Assembly (NCBI GenBank): GCA_947498985.1
Contig: CANMMF010000003.1
Span: forward strand, 372,001 to 436,000
Origin: an uncultured Paracoccaceae bacterium
Lineage (GTDB): Bacteria; Pseudomonadota; Alphaproteobacteria; Rhodobacterales; Rhodobacteraceae
Reading direction: 5' to 3'
Length of the DNA stretch: 64,000 bases
This document shows, piece after piece, positions 23,914 through 32,831 of this stretch (position 1 is the stretch's first letter; each line of letters opens with the position of its first letter). The notes under the pieces were generated by a model, which worked only from the letters and a program-made list of their open reading frames with translations, made no database searches and had not been told where the DNA came from. The translations under genes were made by a program, and so were the position numbers.

Positions 23914-24443
23914 GAGGACACCTCGTGTGGGTTGGGACCGTATCTGTTTGGACCGGGGCTGGAGGGCAGCAGAAGCAGGCCCGTCGTGTTGGAGAAATGC
24001 ATTGCGGTGCAGACAAGCACGAAGAGCAGACCGATGAGGGCCAATGCTACGACACTGCTTGCAAAGAACAGCGACGTAAGAACGGTCACAAAAACACCTG
24101 TGACGGTCAGCGACGCCCAGGCACAGAGCGCCAAAAGCACCACCCCAAAGGTCAGCGCCGACTTTAATGGGTCCAGCATCAGCATGCCACTCCCGCCCAC
24201 GTCGCGAAGGCGTCGCACCGCTGCCGCGGTGACCGGAAGGTAAAACAGGGCGGTGGTCACATATATGTTTTGAACGGCTTTCTCGGCGGGCAGCAGCCAA
24301 ATAGCGATTGCGATGACTGCCACGAAAACCAGGGACCAGAAAGCGAGAAGCCTGAGACAATCCGCGCGCGTGATCCTGCCGTGAAGATCGACCGATCTCG
24401 CGGTATCCTTCAGGATTGCGCGCGCGACTGCCATTGTCTTCAA
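23910..24443 (-). CDS. DUF805-like membrane protein embedded between sucD and odhA
   Basis: The 177-residue protein has a soluble start ([25 protein letters not shown]) and several hydrophobic helices: [58 protein letters not shown] and [16 protein letters not shown]. The [10 protein letters not shown] motif after the second helix is typical of DUF805. No function is known. It overlaps sucD by 4 bp upstream and odhA by 4 bp downstream, so ribosomes would have to pass through it between two TCA enzyme genes. Its GC content looks somewhat lower than its neighbours'. Confidence 0.82.
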   Translation of the reverse strand: MKTMAVARAILKDTARSVDLHGRITRADCLRLLAFWSLVFVAVIAIAIWLLPAEKAVQNIYVTTALFYLPVTAAAVRRLRDVGGSGMLMLDPLKSALTFGVVLLALCAWASLTVTGVFVTVLTSLFFASSVVALALIGLLFVLVCTAMHFSNTTGLLLLPSSPGPNRYGPNPHEVSS

Positions 24444-25327
24444 CCGGCCTCGATGGCTTCCAGCACCGCCTCGCCGAGCGTGGCGGGGCTGTCGGCGACA
24501 ACTATGCCGGCTTCGCGCATCGCTTCGATCTTGCTTTCGGCATCCCCCTGGCCACCGGCGACAATCGCACCTGCGTGGCCCATGCGGCGGCCCGGAGGCG
24601 CGGTGCGTCCGGCGATGAACCCGGCGGTGGGCTTCCAGCGGCCCTTCTTGCGCTCGTCCGCGAGAAACTGCGCGGCTTCTTCTTCCGCGGTGCCGCCGAT
24701 CTCGCCGATCATGATGATCGACTGGGTTTCGTCATCAGCCAGGAACATCTCCAGCACGTCGATATGCTCGGTCCCCTTGATCGGGTCGCCGCCGATGCCC
24801 ACCGCTGTCGACTGGCCCAGCCCGCTATCGGAGGTCTGCTTGACCGCCTCGTAGGTCAGCGTGCCGGAGCGGCTGACCACGCCGACCGAACCGCGCTTGT
24901 GAATATGGCCCGGCATGATGCCGATCTTGCAGGCGTCGGGCGTGATGACACCGGGGCAGTTGGGGCCGACAAGCCGCGAGGAAGAATTCTCAAGCGCGCG
25001 TTTGACGCGCATCATGTCGAGCACCGGGATGCCTTCGGTGATGCACACGATCAGCGCCATCTCGGCGTCGATGGCCTCGAGGATGCTGTCCGCGGCGAAA
25101 GGCGGCGGGACGTAGATGACGCTCGCGTTGGCCTCGGTCTTGGCTTTGGCTTCGTGGACCGAATTGAAGACCGGCAGATCCAGATGCGCCTGCCCGCCTT
25201 TGCCCGGCGTCACGCCGCCGACCATCTTGGTGCCATAGGCGATGGCCTGTTCGGAGTGGAATGTGCCTTGGGATCCGGTGAACCCCTGGCAGATGACTTT
25301 GGTGTTTTCGTCGATGAGGACGGCCAT
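24440..25327 (-). CDS. sucD: Succinyl-CoA synthetase alpha subunit
   Basis: The 295-residue protein has the CoA-binding Rossmann start ([20 protein letters not shown]), [34 protein letters not shown], and the phosphohistidine region ending in [19 protein letters not shown]. With SucC it interconverts succinyl-CoA and succinate with nucleotide phosphorylation. The stop overlaps the DUF805 start by 4 bp; 56 bp separate the start from the lipoprotein gene that intervenes between sucC and sucD. Confidence 0.97.
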   Translation of the reverse strand: MAVLIDENTKVICQGFTGSQGTFHSEQAIAYGTKMVGGVTPGKGGQAHLDLPVFNSVHEAKAKTEANASVIYVPPPFAADSILEAIDAEMALIVCITEGIPVLDMMRVKRALENSSSRLVGPNCPGVITPDACKIGIMPGHIHKRGSVGVVSRSGTLTYEAVKQTSDSGLGQSTAVGIGGDPIKGTEHIDVLEMFLADDETQSIIMIGEIGGTAEEEAAQFLADERKKGRWKPTAGFIAGRTAPPGRRMGHAGAIVAGGQGDAESKIEAMREAGIVVADSPATLGEAVLEAIEAG

Positions 25328-25383
25328 AGTGGTGGCTCCTAATTACCTAAATTGTTCGGCGGCGCGGCTTCGGCGCCGATCCA

Positions 25384-25950
25384 TCATTGGTTTCCGTTGT
25401 GGTGCAGGGTTACGGCGGCGCCGGGTTCGTCTGGCCAAGTCCCTCTGTCCCATGGCCACGTCTTATGCGCCGCAATCAGGACGGTCGGGACCGGGCCGGG
25501 TTGCACGCGCCACGCCTGAACGACGTGTGGCGACAAGCCATCGCCAAACTCAGCGTTCGTGATCGCGCGGTATTCGCGGACCCAAGGCTGGGCCAATTGA
25601 AGGCTCTGCTCCGGGGTCATGCTTAGGACGCCGATGTAGCAGCGTTGCTCCGAAACCTGCACAATCACGCCACCGTCGTTGTAGGACACGACTCGACCCG
25701 ATGTGAGCGTGTTGCCGTTCCTTTGCGTTGCGCGTGTTTCCCCGGATGCATATCCCATCGCTGCGAACGCCGCGAACATGGCATCGGAGTTGGGAAGACG
25801 GCTGCAAGCCGAAACCGCGCGACGAGCTTTTGCGATGTTCTCAGCTGGCGCAGGTGTCGCGCTGATCGTACCGGTGTTGACGTCCGGGATGCTTGCGCAC
25901 CCCGTTGTCAAAACCGCCACGCCTGCCAGGAAGACGGCAAGTCGCATCAC
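25384..25950 (-). CDS. Putative lipoprotein embedded between sucC and sucD
   Basis: The 188-residue protein starts with a lipoprotein signal ([18 protein letters not shown], lipidated Cys at about residue 18). Its mature part has two further Cys (SACSRLPN and EQRCYIGVL) that could form a disulfide, and a central [18 protein letters not shown] motif. I do not recognise a family. The ATG overlaps the sucC stop by 4 bp (ATGA). Third positions are less GC-rich than in sucC or sucD, which could mean later acquisition. Envelope location in the middle of a TCA operon is odd. Confidence 0.78.
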   Translation of the reverse strand: MMRLAVFLAGVAVLTTGCASIPDVNTGTISATPAPAENIAKARRAVSACSRLPNSDAMFAAFAAMGYASGETRATQRNGNTLTSGRVVSYNDGGVIVQVSEQRCYIGVLSMTPEQSLQLAQPWVREYRAITNAEFGDGLSPHVVQAWRVQPGPVPTVLIAAHKTWPWDRGTWPDEPGAAVTLHHNGNQ

Positions 25951-27140
25951 CCCTTCACCGCCTTCACGATCTTCTCCGCCCCGTCCTTGAGGTTGTCGGC
26001 GGCGATCACGTCGACATCGCTGTTGTTAATGATCTCCTTGCCCTTCTCCACATTGGTCCCTTCGAGCCGGACCACCAGCGGCACCTTGAGGCCGACTTCC
26101 TTGACGGCCGATACCACGCCCTCGGCGATCACGTCGCAGCGCATGATGCCGCCGAAGATGTTCACCAGAATGCCTTTGACCTGCGGGTCGGAGGTGATGA
26201 TCTTGAACGCCTCGGTGACCTTTTCCTTGGTCGCACCGCCGCCCACGTCAAGAAAGTTGGCAGGCTCCGCGCCGTAAAGCTTGATGATGTCCATCGTCGC
26301 CATCGCGAGGCCCGCGCCGTTCACCATGCAGCCGATCTCACCATCGAGCGCGATATAGTTGAGGTCGTATTTGGAGGCTTCGAGCTCCTTGCTGTCTTCC
26401 TCGGTGGTGTCGCGCAGCTCTGCGATATCCGCATGGCGATAGACCGCGTTGCCGTCAAAGCCCATCTTGGCATCGAGGCATTTCAGATCGCCCGCATCGG
26501 TCACGATGAGCGGGTTGATCTCCAGCATCTCCATGTCCTTCTCGACAAAGAGCTTGTAGAGCGTGCCCATGAGCTGAACGCATTGCTTGACCTGCTTGCC
26601 TTCAAGCCCGAGGTTGAACGCGATGCGGCGGCCATGGAACGCCTGATAGCCGGTGGCCGGATCAACGCTGAAAGACAGGATCTTCTCGGGCGTCTTTTCG
26701 GCCACCTCCTCGATATCCATGCCGCCCTCGGTGGAGGCGACAAAGCTGACGCGGCTGGTCTGCCGGTCCACCAGAAGCGCCAGGTACATCTCGGTCTCGA
26801 TGCCGGAGCCGTCCTCGATATAGATCCGGTTGACCTGCTTGCCCGCGGGGCCCGTCTGCTTGGTCACCAGCGTGCGGCCCAGCATGCGCTTGGTTTCCTG
26901 CTCCGCCTCTTCGACGGATTTGGCCAGGCGCACGCCGCCTTTCTCACCGGCATCCGCTTCCTTGAAGCTGCCCTTGCCGCGGCCGCCGGCATGGATCTGC
27001 GCCTTGACGACCCAGAGCGGCCCGTCGAGCGCGCCCGCGGCGGTTTTTGCTTCTTCGGCGCGCAACACGACGCGGCCATCGCTGACCGGCGCACCATAGC
27101 TGCGCAGCAGCGCCTTGGCCTGATATTCGTGGATATTCAT
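25947..27140 (-). CDS. sucC: Succinyl-CoA synthetase beta subunit
   Basis: The 397-residue protein has an ATP-grasp domain ([69 protein letters not shown]) and the C-terminal CoA-ligase domain ([36 protein letters not shown]). It opens the sucC-lipoprotein-sucD-DUF805-odhA-odhB unit. A double palindrome (27251-27285) lies 111 bp upstream of its ATG and is the best candidate for operon control. Confidence 0.97.
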   Translation of the reverse strand: MNIHEYQAKALLRSYGAPVSDGRVVLRAEEAKTAAGALDGPLWVVKAQIHAGGRGKGSFKEADAGEKGGVRLAKSVEEAEQETKRMLGRTLVTKQTGPAGKQVNRIYIEDGSGIETEMYLALLVDRQTSRVSFVASTEGGMDIEEVAEKTPEKILSFSVDPATGYQAFHGRRIAFNLGLEGKQVKQCVQLMGTLYKLFVEKDMEMLEINPLIVTDAGDLKCLDAKMGFDGNAVYRHADIAELRDTTEEDSKELEASKYDLNYIALDGEIGCMVNGAGLAMATMDIIKLYGAEPANFLDVGGGATKEKVTEAFKIITSDPQVKGILVNIFGGIMRCDVIAEGVVSAVKEVGLKVPLVVRLEGTNVEKGKEIINNSDVDVIAADNLKDGAEKIVKAVKG

Positions 27141-27250
27141 CTGAGCACGGTCCCCGTATTGGCTTCGGTTTCACAGGATATACGCAGGCTTCAGAGGCGG
27201 GTTTAAAGGGAAAAATGCCGCAGGCGGTGTTTGACGCGGTTTTTTGCGGG

Positions 27251-27285
27251 TTTGTGATCACAGGTTTTCGAGCTGTGATCACAAA
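27251..27285. promoter_or_regulatory. Double TGTGATCACA operator upstream of sucC
   Basis: Two copies of the palindrome TGTGATCACA (27253-27262 and 27274-27283) are 21 bp apart centre to centre. Together they form a perfect 13-bp inverted repeat, TTTGTGATCACAG / CTGTGATCACAAA. The spacing of two helical turns suits cooperative binding of two dimers. The same arrangement precedes sdhC at 35764. The binding protein is unknown. Confidence 0.75.
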
Positions 27286-27327
27286 ATCTCAAGCCCATAA
27301 AAATACGGGCGAATCGTGTTGGCGCAA

Positions 27328-28515
27328 TCAGTTGAGCCAGAGCATGAACAGCAGCGCGTCGCCCGAGAACATCCGCTCGAACTGCCGCAGGTTGTCGGTG
27401 TCGGCCAGGATGCCGCGCTCCATATACGGCGTCAGCCCGTGCCCGTGCACCCATTCGACGATATGGACCGGGATCGGGGTCTCCAGCAGCCGCGCGGCGT
27501 TGATCCCGGCGCCGGGTTCGACCCGCCAATGGCCGATCAGGCGGGTGCCGTTAAGCACCGCTTCGGCATCCGACAGCACCGCAAGCCAGCGTTGCGCGGT
27601 GTCGGGCGGCAGCTCGATCCCGAAGGCCGAGACCTGCGTGGCATTGGGGATCCATTCGCGGTCGTTGTCGGTCTCGCTGGCGACCGCGCCCCAGAACGCG
27701 CGGTTTTCCGCAATCATCGCCAGCAGCGCGTCGCGGGCGGCGTGCACATGGGCCACATCGGGGGGCCGGTTGAGCGCGCCGTAGATCATCGCAACCATGT
27801 CCACATAGATCTCGCTGCCGCGCAGATAGCTGCCGCGGTCCGCCGGAACGCGGCCCTGCAGTTCCCGCATCGCCGCGTTGGCGGTCAGCACCTCGTCGAT
27901 CACCTCGGTCGGATCGAAGGCGAGCACCAGATGCCCCACGGCCTCGAGCAGATATGTGTAGGCGCGCAGCCAGGCGGCATCGGCGCTGTCAAACCGGATG
28001 ACAAGCGCATCGTCCGCCCCTTCGGGCGCGCCCTGGCCCAGAGCGGCACCGGCGGTGGCCAGCAGTTGCTCGCCGGGATCCTCCGCGCCGTTCTCGTTGA
28101 TATCGAACCATATTTTCGCCAGATCGACGGTCACGCCAAACCCGCCCTCCGCGCCGGTCCAGGCGGTGCGCGCCTGCGCCATGTCCTCGGTCACGCCGCG
28201 AAAGAGGTCGGTGACAAGGGCGGGGTCGAACGGCGCGGCATCCGGGTTGGGCGGCAGCGGCAAGCGCAAGACCGGCAGGCCAAGGCGGCCGAAATCCGCA
28301 TTGTGCCGGTAGCGCATCTGCAGCGTCTTTTCGATGGCGCCCAGAAAGCGCACACCGCCCAAGGCAAAATTCCGCGCCGGGGAGGGGGCCTGTGTCGCGA
28401 GGCTCGCTTCGGCACCGGCGAGCCCCTGCGCCTCGATCAGCGGGGAGAGGTCGAAATCCTGCGCACTCGCGGTTCCGGCCGCGAGAGCGCAGGCGAAAAG
28501 CGTTGATCTGAACAT
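27328..28515 (-). CDS. Periplasmic protein of unknown function between mdh and sucC
   Basis: The 395-residue protein has a signal peptide (MFRSTLFACALAAGTASAQD). Its mature part contains GGVRFLGAIEKTLQMRYRHNADFGRLGLPVLRLP, an EF-hand-like loop DINENGAEDPGE (DxNxNG...E spacing as in calcium loops), YLLEAVGHLVLAFDPTEVIDEV and a C-terminal HIVEWVHGHGLTPYMERGI. I do not recognise a named family. It follows mdh after a terminator, so it probably has its own promoter, and it ends 43 bp before the double operator of sucC. Calcium binding is an inference from the loop alone. Confidence 0.8.
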   Translation of the reverse strand: MFRSTLFACALAAGTASAQDFDLSPLIEAQGLAGAEASLATQAPSPARNFALGGVRFLGAIEKTLQMRYRHNADFGRLGLPVLRLPLPPNPDAAPFDPALVTDLFRGVTEDMAQARTAWTGAEGGFGVTVDLAKIWFDINENGAEDPGEQLLATAGAALGQGAPEGADDALVIRFDSADAAWLRAYTYLLEAVGHLVLAFDPTEVIDEVLTANAAMRELQGRVPADRGSYLRGSEIYVDMVAMIYGALNRPPDVAHVHAARDALLAMIAENRAFWGAVASETDNDREWIPNATQVSAFGIELPPDTAQRWLAVLSDAEAVLNGTRLIGHWRVEPGAGINAARLLETPIPVHIVEWVHGHGLTPYMERGILADTDNLRQFERMFSGDALLFMLWLN

Positions 28516-28548
28516 GCCCGAAGCCTAGCGCGAAACGCAGGCAGGCTC

Positions 28549-28579
28549 AAAAGAAAAGCCCCGGCGCGGGGCCGGGGCT
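28549..28579 (-). terminator. Intrinsic terminator after mdh
   Basis: AGCCCCGGC and GCCGGGGCT form a perfect 9-bp stem around a 5-nt loop; on the minus strand TTTTCTTTT follows. It lies 26 bp after the mdh stop, so mdh is transcriptionally separated from the downstream sucC operon. Confidence 0.85.
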
Positions 28580-28604
28580 GTGCGGTCTTGATCGGAACGC
28601 CGGC

Positions 28605-29570
<966 letters not shown>

Positions 29571-29728
29571 TTATGTCTCCGGTCCGTTGTGACGTTGGGC
29601 GTGGGCGTAAGCCTTTGCGGGCCGTCACGCAAGAGCGCTGCACTGCGGCGCGGAGCCGCGTCGGGGCTGTCGCGCCCGCGTAAAGCAGGATAAACCCAAG
29701 CGGTGTCAATATTTTGCAAGGGGTCACC

Positions 29729-30484
29729 GTGGAGCTTCTGAGCTGGCCGGTTTTCGCACTTGCCGCCCCCGCGGTGGTGTTTGCAGGCATATCGAAGGGT
29801 GGCTTCGGCTCCGGCGTGGCCTTTGCCAGCGCCTCGATTCTGGCGCTGGTGCTGGAGCCGGTGGTGGCCATTGCGCTGATGTTGCCGCTGCTGATGCTGA
29901 TCGATTGCGCCAGCCTGCCCGCCTTCTGGCGCAAGTGGGACTGGCGGGCGGCGCGGGTGCTGATCTGGGGTGGTCTGCCGGGCACGCTGATGGGGGCCAT
30001 ATTCTTTGCCTGGGCCGATCCTGACGCGCTGCGCCTGCTGATTGGCGTGGTCGCGCTGTCCTTTGTGGCCTGGCAGGCGGCGCAGCATTTCCGGCTGATC
30101 ACGCTCGCGGGCACGCGGTTCGGCGCCCGGACCGGGTTTTTCGCCGGGGTGCTCCTGGGCTTTACCAGTTTCGTGAGTCATGCCGGCGGGCCGGTGGCAG
30201 CGGTCTATCTGCTGGGTCAGGGGCTGTCGAAAACGGTGTTCCAGGCGACCACCGTGCTGACCTTCTGGGCGGTCAACGTGTTCAAGATGGCGCTTTATGC
30301 CGGGATGGGCATCTTCAGCGCAGAGAGCCTGACGCTGGGTACCGCGCTGGTGCCGTTTGCGCTGCTCGGCACCTGGCTGGGGGTCAAGGCGCATCACCTG
30401 GTCTCGGACCGTGTGTTTTTCGGCGTGACCTATGTGGCGCTGACGCTGACCGGCACCAAGCTGATCTGGGACGCGGTGACCTGA
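29729..30484 (+). CDS. TauE/SafE family sulfite/organosulfonate exporter-like permease
   Basis: The 251-residue protein has about eight TM segments and the TauE/SafE signatures: an N-terminal AAPAVVFAGISKGGFGSGVAF and the mid-protein GFFAGVLLGFTSFVSHAGGPVAAVYLL. The family exports sulfite, sulfoacetate or other anions. I choose GTG 29729 (VELLSWPVFA) because AAGGGG lies 6-7 bp upstream; an in-frame TTG at 29714 is less likely. If the aminotransferase at 10310 acts on taurine, sulfite or sulfonate export would be relevant, but the genes are 18 kb apart. Confidence 0.82.
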   Translation: MELLSWPVFALAAPAVVFAGISKGGFGSGVAFASASILALVLEPVVAIALMLPLLMLIDCASLPAFWRKWDWRAARVLIWGGLPGTLMGAIFFAWADPDALRLLIGVVALSFVAWQAAQHFRLITLAGTRFGARTGFFAGVLLGFTSFVSHAGGPVAAVYLLGQGLSKTVFQATTVLTFWAVNVFKMALYAGMGIFSAESLTLGTALVPFALLGTWLGVKAHHLVSDRVFFGVTYVALTLTGTKLIWDAVT

Positions 30485-30598
30485 GCGGGCGGGTGCCACG
30501 CGCGCGACCCGCCTTCATCACATCCGTCCGGGACCGCAACAAATCCGCGCGGTCCGGCGCCGCGCCACGGCCCGGACCATGCCAGAGCGGACGCCGCT

Positions 30599-30919
30599 TC
30601 AGGCGTCGTCGCCCTCGGGCGGCAGCGCTTCGGCCAGTTCTTCGAAGGCCTGACCGGAGGCCACGAGGCAAGTCACGCCATTGGCCATGGTGACCGTGAT
30701 CGTCCAGCTGCCGGAGGCTACGGAGGCAAACACCTCCACCACCGAATTGTTGCTGCCAAGCCCCATGCTTTGCCGTGTTTCGCCGTATTTGCTGGCCAGG
30801 CGTTCGACCACCTGTTCGCGCGGTGCGCAGTGTTGCGCGCTCTGCGCTTCCACCAGCGAGGCCGCGGCCAGCAGGAAGCCTGCCGCCATCATCGACAGTT
30901 TTACCCATTCTTTCGTCAT
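30599..30919 (-). CDS. Small secreted protein of unknown function
   Basis: The 106-residue protein has a signal peptide (SMMAAGFLLAAASLVEAQS) and a mature domain of about 80 residues with two Cys (QHCAPREQVVERLASKYGE and NGVTCLVASGQ) that could pair. The text ...KYGETRQSMGLGSNNSVVEVFASVASGSWTITVT reads like a small periplasmic beta-rich domain seen in other Rhodobacteraceae (memory, no family name). The start ATG at 30919 has AAAGGG upstream. Convergent with the tauE-like gene and divergent from mcl2. Confidence 0.72.
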   Translation of the reverse strand: MTKEWVKLSMMAAGFLLAAASLVEAQSAQHCAPREQVVERLASKYGETRQSMGLGSNNSVVEVFASVASGSWTITVTMANGVTCLVASGQAFEELAEALPPEGDDA

Positions 30920-31218
30920 CGCATCGCCCTTTCGGCTGCTTGCCGCGCCTTTCAACGGATGTTCCGCCGGCGTGGCAGGATTGGGTCCCCTCGGCAACGT
31001 CACGGCCCTGATCCGCCTGTTGTCACCGGTGCATTCGACACGGGCCAGCATTTGCGCTCAGCCGAAAACAAATGGTTAACATCGCGGGCGTTGCGTCAAA
31101 TGCGATGCGTTTTTTGCGGATGCCGCGTGGTTTTTCTGCACTGCGGCACTTCGGCGCTTGAAGTGTCGTGCCAAAAAGGTGCAGTCAGGCGCAACATTCT
31201 TTCGTCCCGGAGGCCGCC
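30920..31218. other. 299-bp divergent intergenic region upstream of mcl2
   Basis: No gene is supported. A nested inverted repeat lies at 31136-31184: outer CTGCAC/GTGCAG, inner GGCAC/GTGCC and CACTTC/GAAGTG around a 7-nt centre. It ends 34 bp before the mcl2 start, so it could be a regulator site or a 5'-UTR structure. Promoters for both flanking genes must lie here, but I cannot place them with confidence. Confidence 0.45.
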
Positions 31219-32070
31219 ATGGACATGCGCACCCGCCCCTATCGCTCGGTTCTGTACATCCCCGCCTCGAAGGAACGGGCGCTCGAAAAAGCCCGCAGCC
31301 TGCCGGTGGATGCCATCATCTTCGATCTGGAGGACGCGGTCGCACCGGCCGAAAAGGACGCCGCGCGCGACATGCTCGGCACCGCGCTCCAGACGGATTA
31401 CGGCGCGCGCGCGCGCATCGTGCGGATCAACGGGCTCGACACGGACTGGGGCCGTGCCGACGCACAGGCCGCCAATGACATGCCCTGCGACGCGGTGCTG
31501 CTGCCCAAGGTCGAGAGCGCCGAGCATCTGGACGAGTTGGCCGGTATTTGCGGCAAGCCGCTCTGGGCGATGATGGAGACGCCGCGCGGCATGCTCGCGG
31601 CGGCAGAGATTGCAAGCCACCTGCGGCTCGCGGGCATGGTCATGGGCACCAACGATCTGGCCAAGGATCTGCAAACCCGCTTTCGCGCCGACCGCCTGCC
31701 GCTGCAGACCGGGCTGGGTCTGTGCCTGCTGGCGGCGAAAGCCTCGGGCAAGGTGATCGTCGACGGGGTCTACAACGCGTTCAAGGACGAGGACGGGCTG
31801 CGCGCCGAATGCACGCAGGGCCGCGACATGGGGTTTGACGGCAAGACGCTGATCCACCCCGCCCAGATCGCCGTCGCCAACGCCGCCTTTGCACCCTCGG
31901 ATGACGAACGCGACCTCGCGCGCCGCCAGATCGCCGCGTTCGAGCAGGCCGAAGCGGCTGGGCAGGGGGTTGCCGTGGTCGATGGCAGGATCGTCGAGAA
32001 CCTGCACGTTGCTACCGCCCGCGACATTCTGGCAAGGTCTGACGCAATTGCAGCCATGACCGCGGAGTAG
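31219..32070 (+). CDS. mcl2: CitE-like CoA-ester lyase/thioesterase, (3S)-malyl-CoA thioesterase (Mcl2) type
   Basis: The 283-residue TIM-barrel protein belongs to the HpcH/HpaI-CitE family: RSVLYIPASKERALEKARSL, AIIFDLEDAVAPAEKDAAR, metal-binding Glu in LWAMMETPRGML, VMGTNDLAKDL and GRDMGFDGKTLIHPAQIAVAN. Length and C-terminus (GQGVAVVDGRIVENLHV) match, from memory, Rhodobacter Mcl2, which hydrolyses malyl-CoA to malate and CoA in the ethylmalonyl-CoA pathway; Mcl1 lyases are longer. ATG 31219 follows CGGAGG. Its cluster with mesaconyl-CoA hydratase supports the assignment. Confidence 0.87.
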   Translation: MDMRTRPYRSVLYIPASKERALEKARSLPVDAIIFDLEDAVAPAEKDAARDMLGTALQTDYGARARIVRINGLDTDWGRADAQAANDMPCDAVLLPKVESAEHLDELAGICGKPLWAMMETPRGMLAAAEIASHLRLAGMVMGTNDLAKDLQTRFRADRLPLQTGLGLCLLAAKASGKVIVDGVYNAFKDEDGLRAECTQGRDMGFDGKTLIHPAQIAVANAAFAPSDDERDLARRQIAAFEQAEAAGQGVAVVDGRIVENLHVATARDILARSDAIAAMTAE

Positions 32071-32074
32071 GCAC

Positions 32075-32623
32075 ATGTTCTTCATTCTCACTGCAGGGCT
32101 CGCGCTCTGGATCGTCGCCCACGTGTTCAAACGTGTGGCCCCGGAGGCCCGCGCCAGTCTCGGCGATGCGGGCCGCGGCATCGTCACCGCCGCGCTGGTG
32201 GTGTCGCTGGGCCTGATGATCTGGGGTTACCGCGGCACCGATTTCATCCATGTCTGGGCGCCGCCTGCCTTCATGGTGCATATCAACAACCTGCTGATGC
32301 TGATCGCGGTCTTCCTGTTTGGCCTCTCGGCCACCACCGGCAGCCTGCGCGGCAAGATGCGCCATCCGCAGCTGACCTCGGTCATGGTCTGGGCGGTGGC
32401 GCACCTGCTGGTCAATGGCGATCTGGCGTCGATCCTGCTCTTTGGCACCCTGCTGATCTGGGCCGTGCTCGAGGTTGTGCTGATCAACCGCGCCGAGGAG
32501 TGGCAGCGCCCGGAGCCGGGCGACCCAAAGCGAAACGTCATCCTCTTTGCCATCACCATCGTGGTGTTTGTGGTGGTCACCGCGCTGCACGCCTGGCTGG
32601 GCGTCTGGCCATTTCCCGGGTAA
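32075..32623 (+). CDS. NnrU-family integral membrane protein
   Basis: The 182-residue protein has five or six TM helices: FFILTAGLALWIVAHVFK, IVTAALVVSLGLMIWGY, HINNLLMLIAVFLFGLS, LTSVMVWAVAHLLVNGDLASILLFG, and a C-terminal NVILFAITIVVFVVVTALHAWL. The HPQL...VWAVAHLLVNGDL block is diagnostic of NnrU, first described near denitrification genes and related to isoprenoid-modifying membrane enzymes. Its role in this ethylmalonyl-CoA cluster is not known. It starts 4 bp after mcl2. Confidence 0.88.
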   Translation: MFFILTAGLALWIVAHVFKRVAPEARASLGDAGRGIVTAALVVSLGLMIWGYRGTDFIHVWAPPAFMVHINNLLMLIAVFLFGLSATTGSLRGKMRHPQLTSVMVWAVAHLLVNGDLASILLFGTLLIWAVLEVVLINRAEEWQRPEPGDPKRNVILFAITIVVFVVVTALHAWLGVWPFPG

Positions 32624-32627
32624 GCGC

Positions 32628-32831
32628 ATGAAACTCTACCGTTTTCTGACCGGCGACGACAATTCCGCGTTTTGCCACAAGGTCACCGCCGCGCTGAATG
32701 ACGGCTGGGCGCTGCATGGCGATCCGACCTACGCCTTTGACGGCGCCAACGGGGTGATGCGCTGCGGGCAGGCGGTCACCAAGGAGGCGGCGGGCCGCTA
32801 CGATCCCGACAAGAGACTGAAGGACCAGTGA
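32628..32831 (+). CDS. DUF1737 small protein
   Basis: The 67-residue protein reads MKLYRFLTGDDNSAFCHKVTAAL, then NDGWALHGDPTYAFDGANG and MRCGQAVTKE. The pattern Y-R-x-x-T-G-D-D ... GW-x-LHG-x-P is that of DUF1737, a small domain of unknown function. It starts 4 bp after nnrU, and its stop overlaps the mch start (TGATG), so it is probably co-translated with both. Confidence 0.85.
   Translation: MKLYRFLTGDDNSAFCHKVTAALNDGWALHGDPTYAFDGANGVMRCGQAVTKEAAGRYDPDKRLKDQ

Noticed and set aside
27251-27285. CRP/FNR-type binding site
   Set aside because: CRP sites need TGTGA-N6-TCACA and FNR sites TTGAT-N4-ATCAA. Here TGTGA and TCACA overlap directly as TGTGATCACA, so neither consensus is met.
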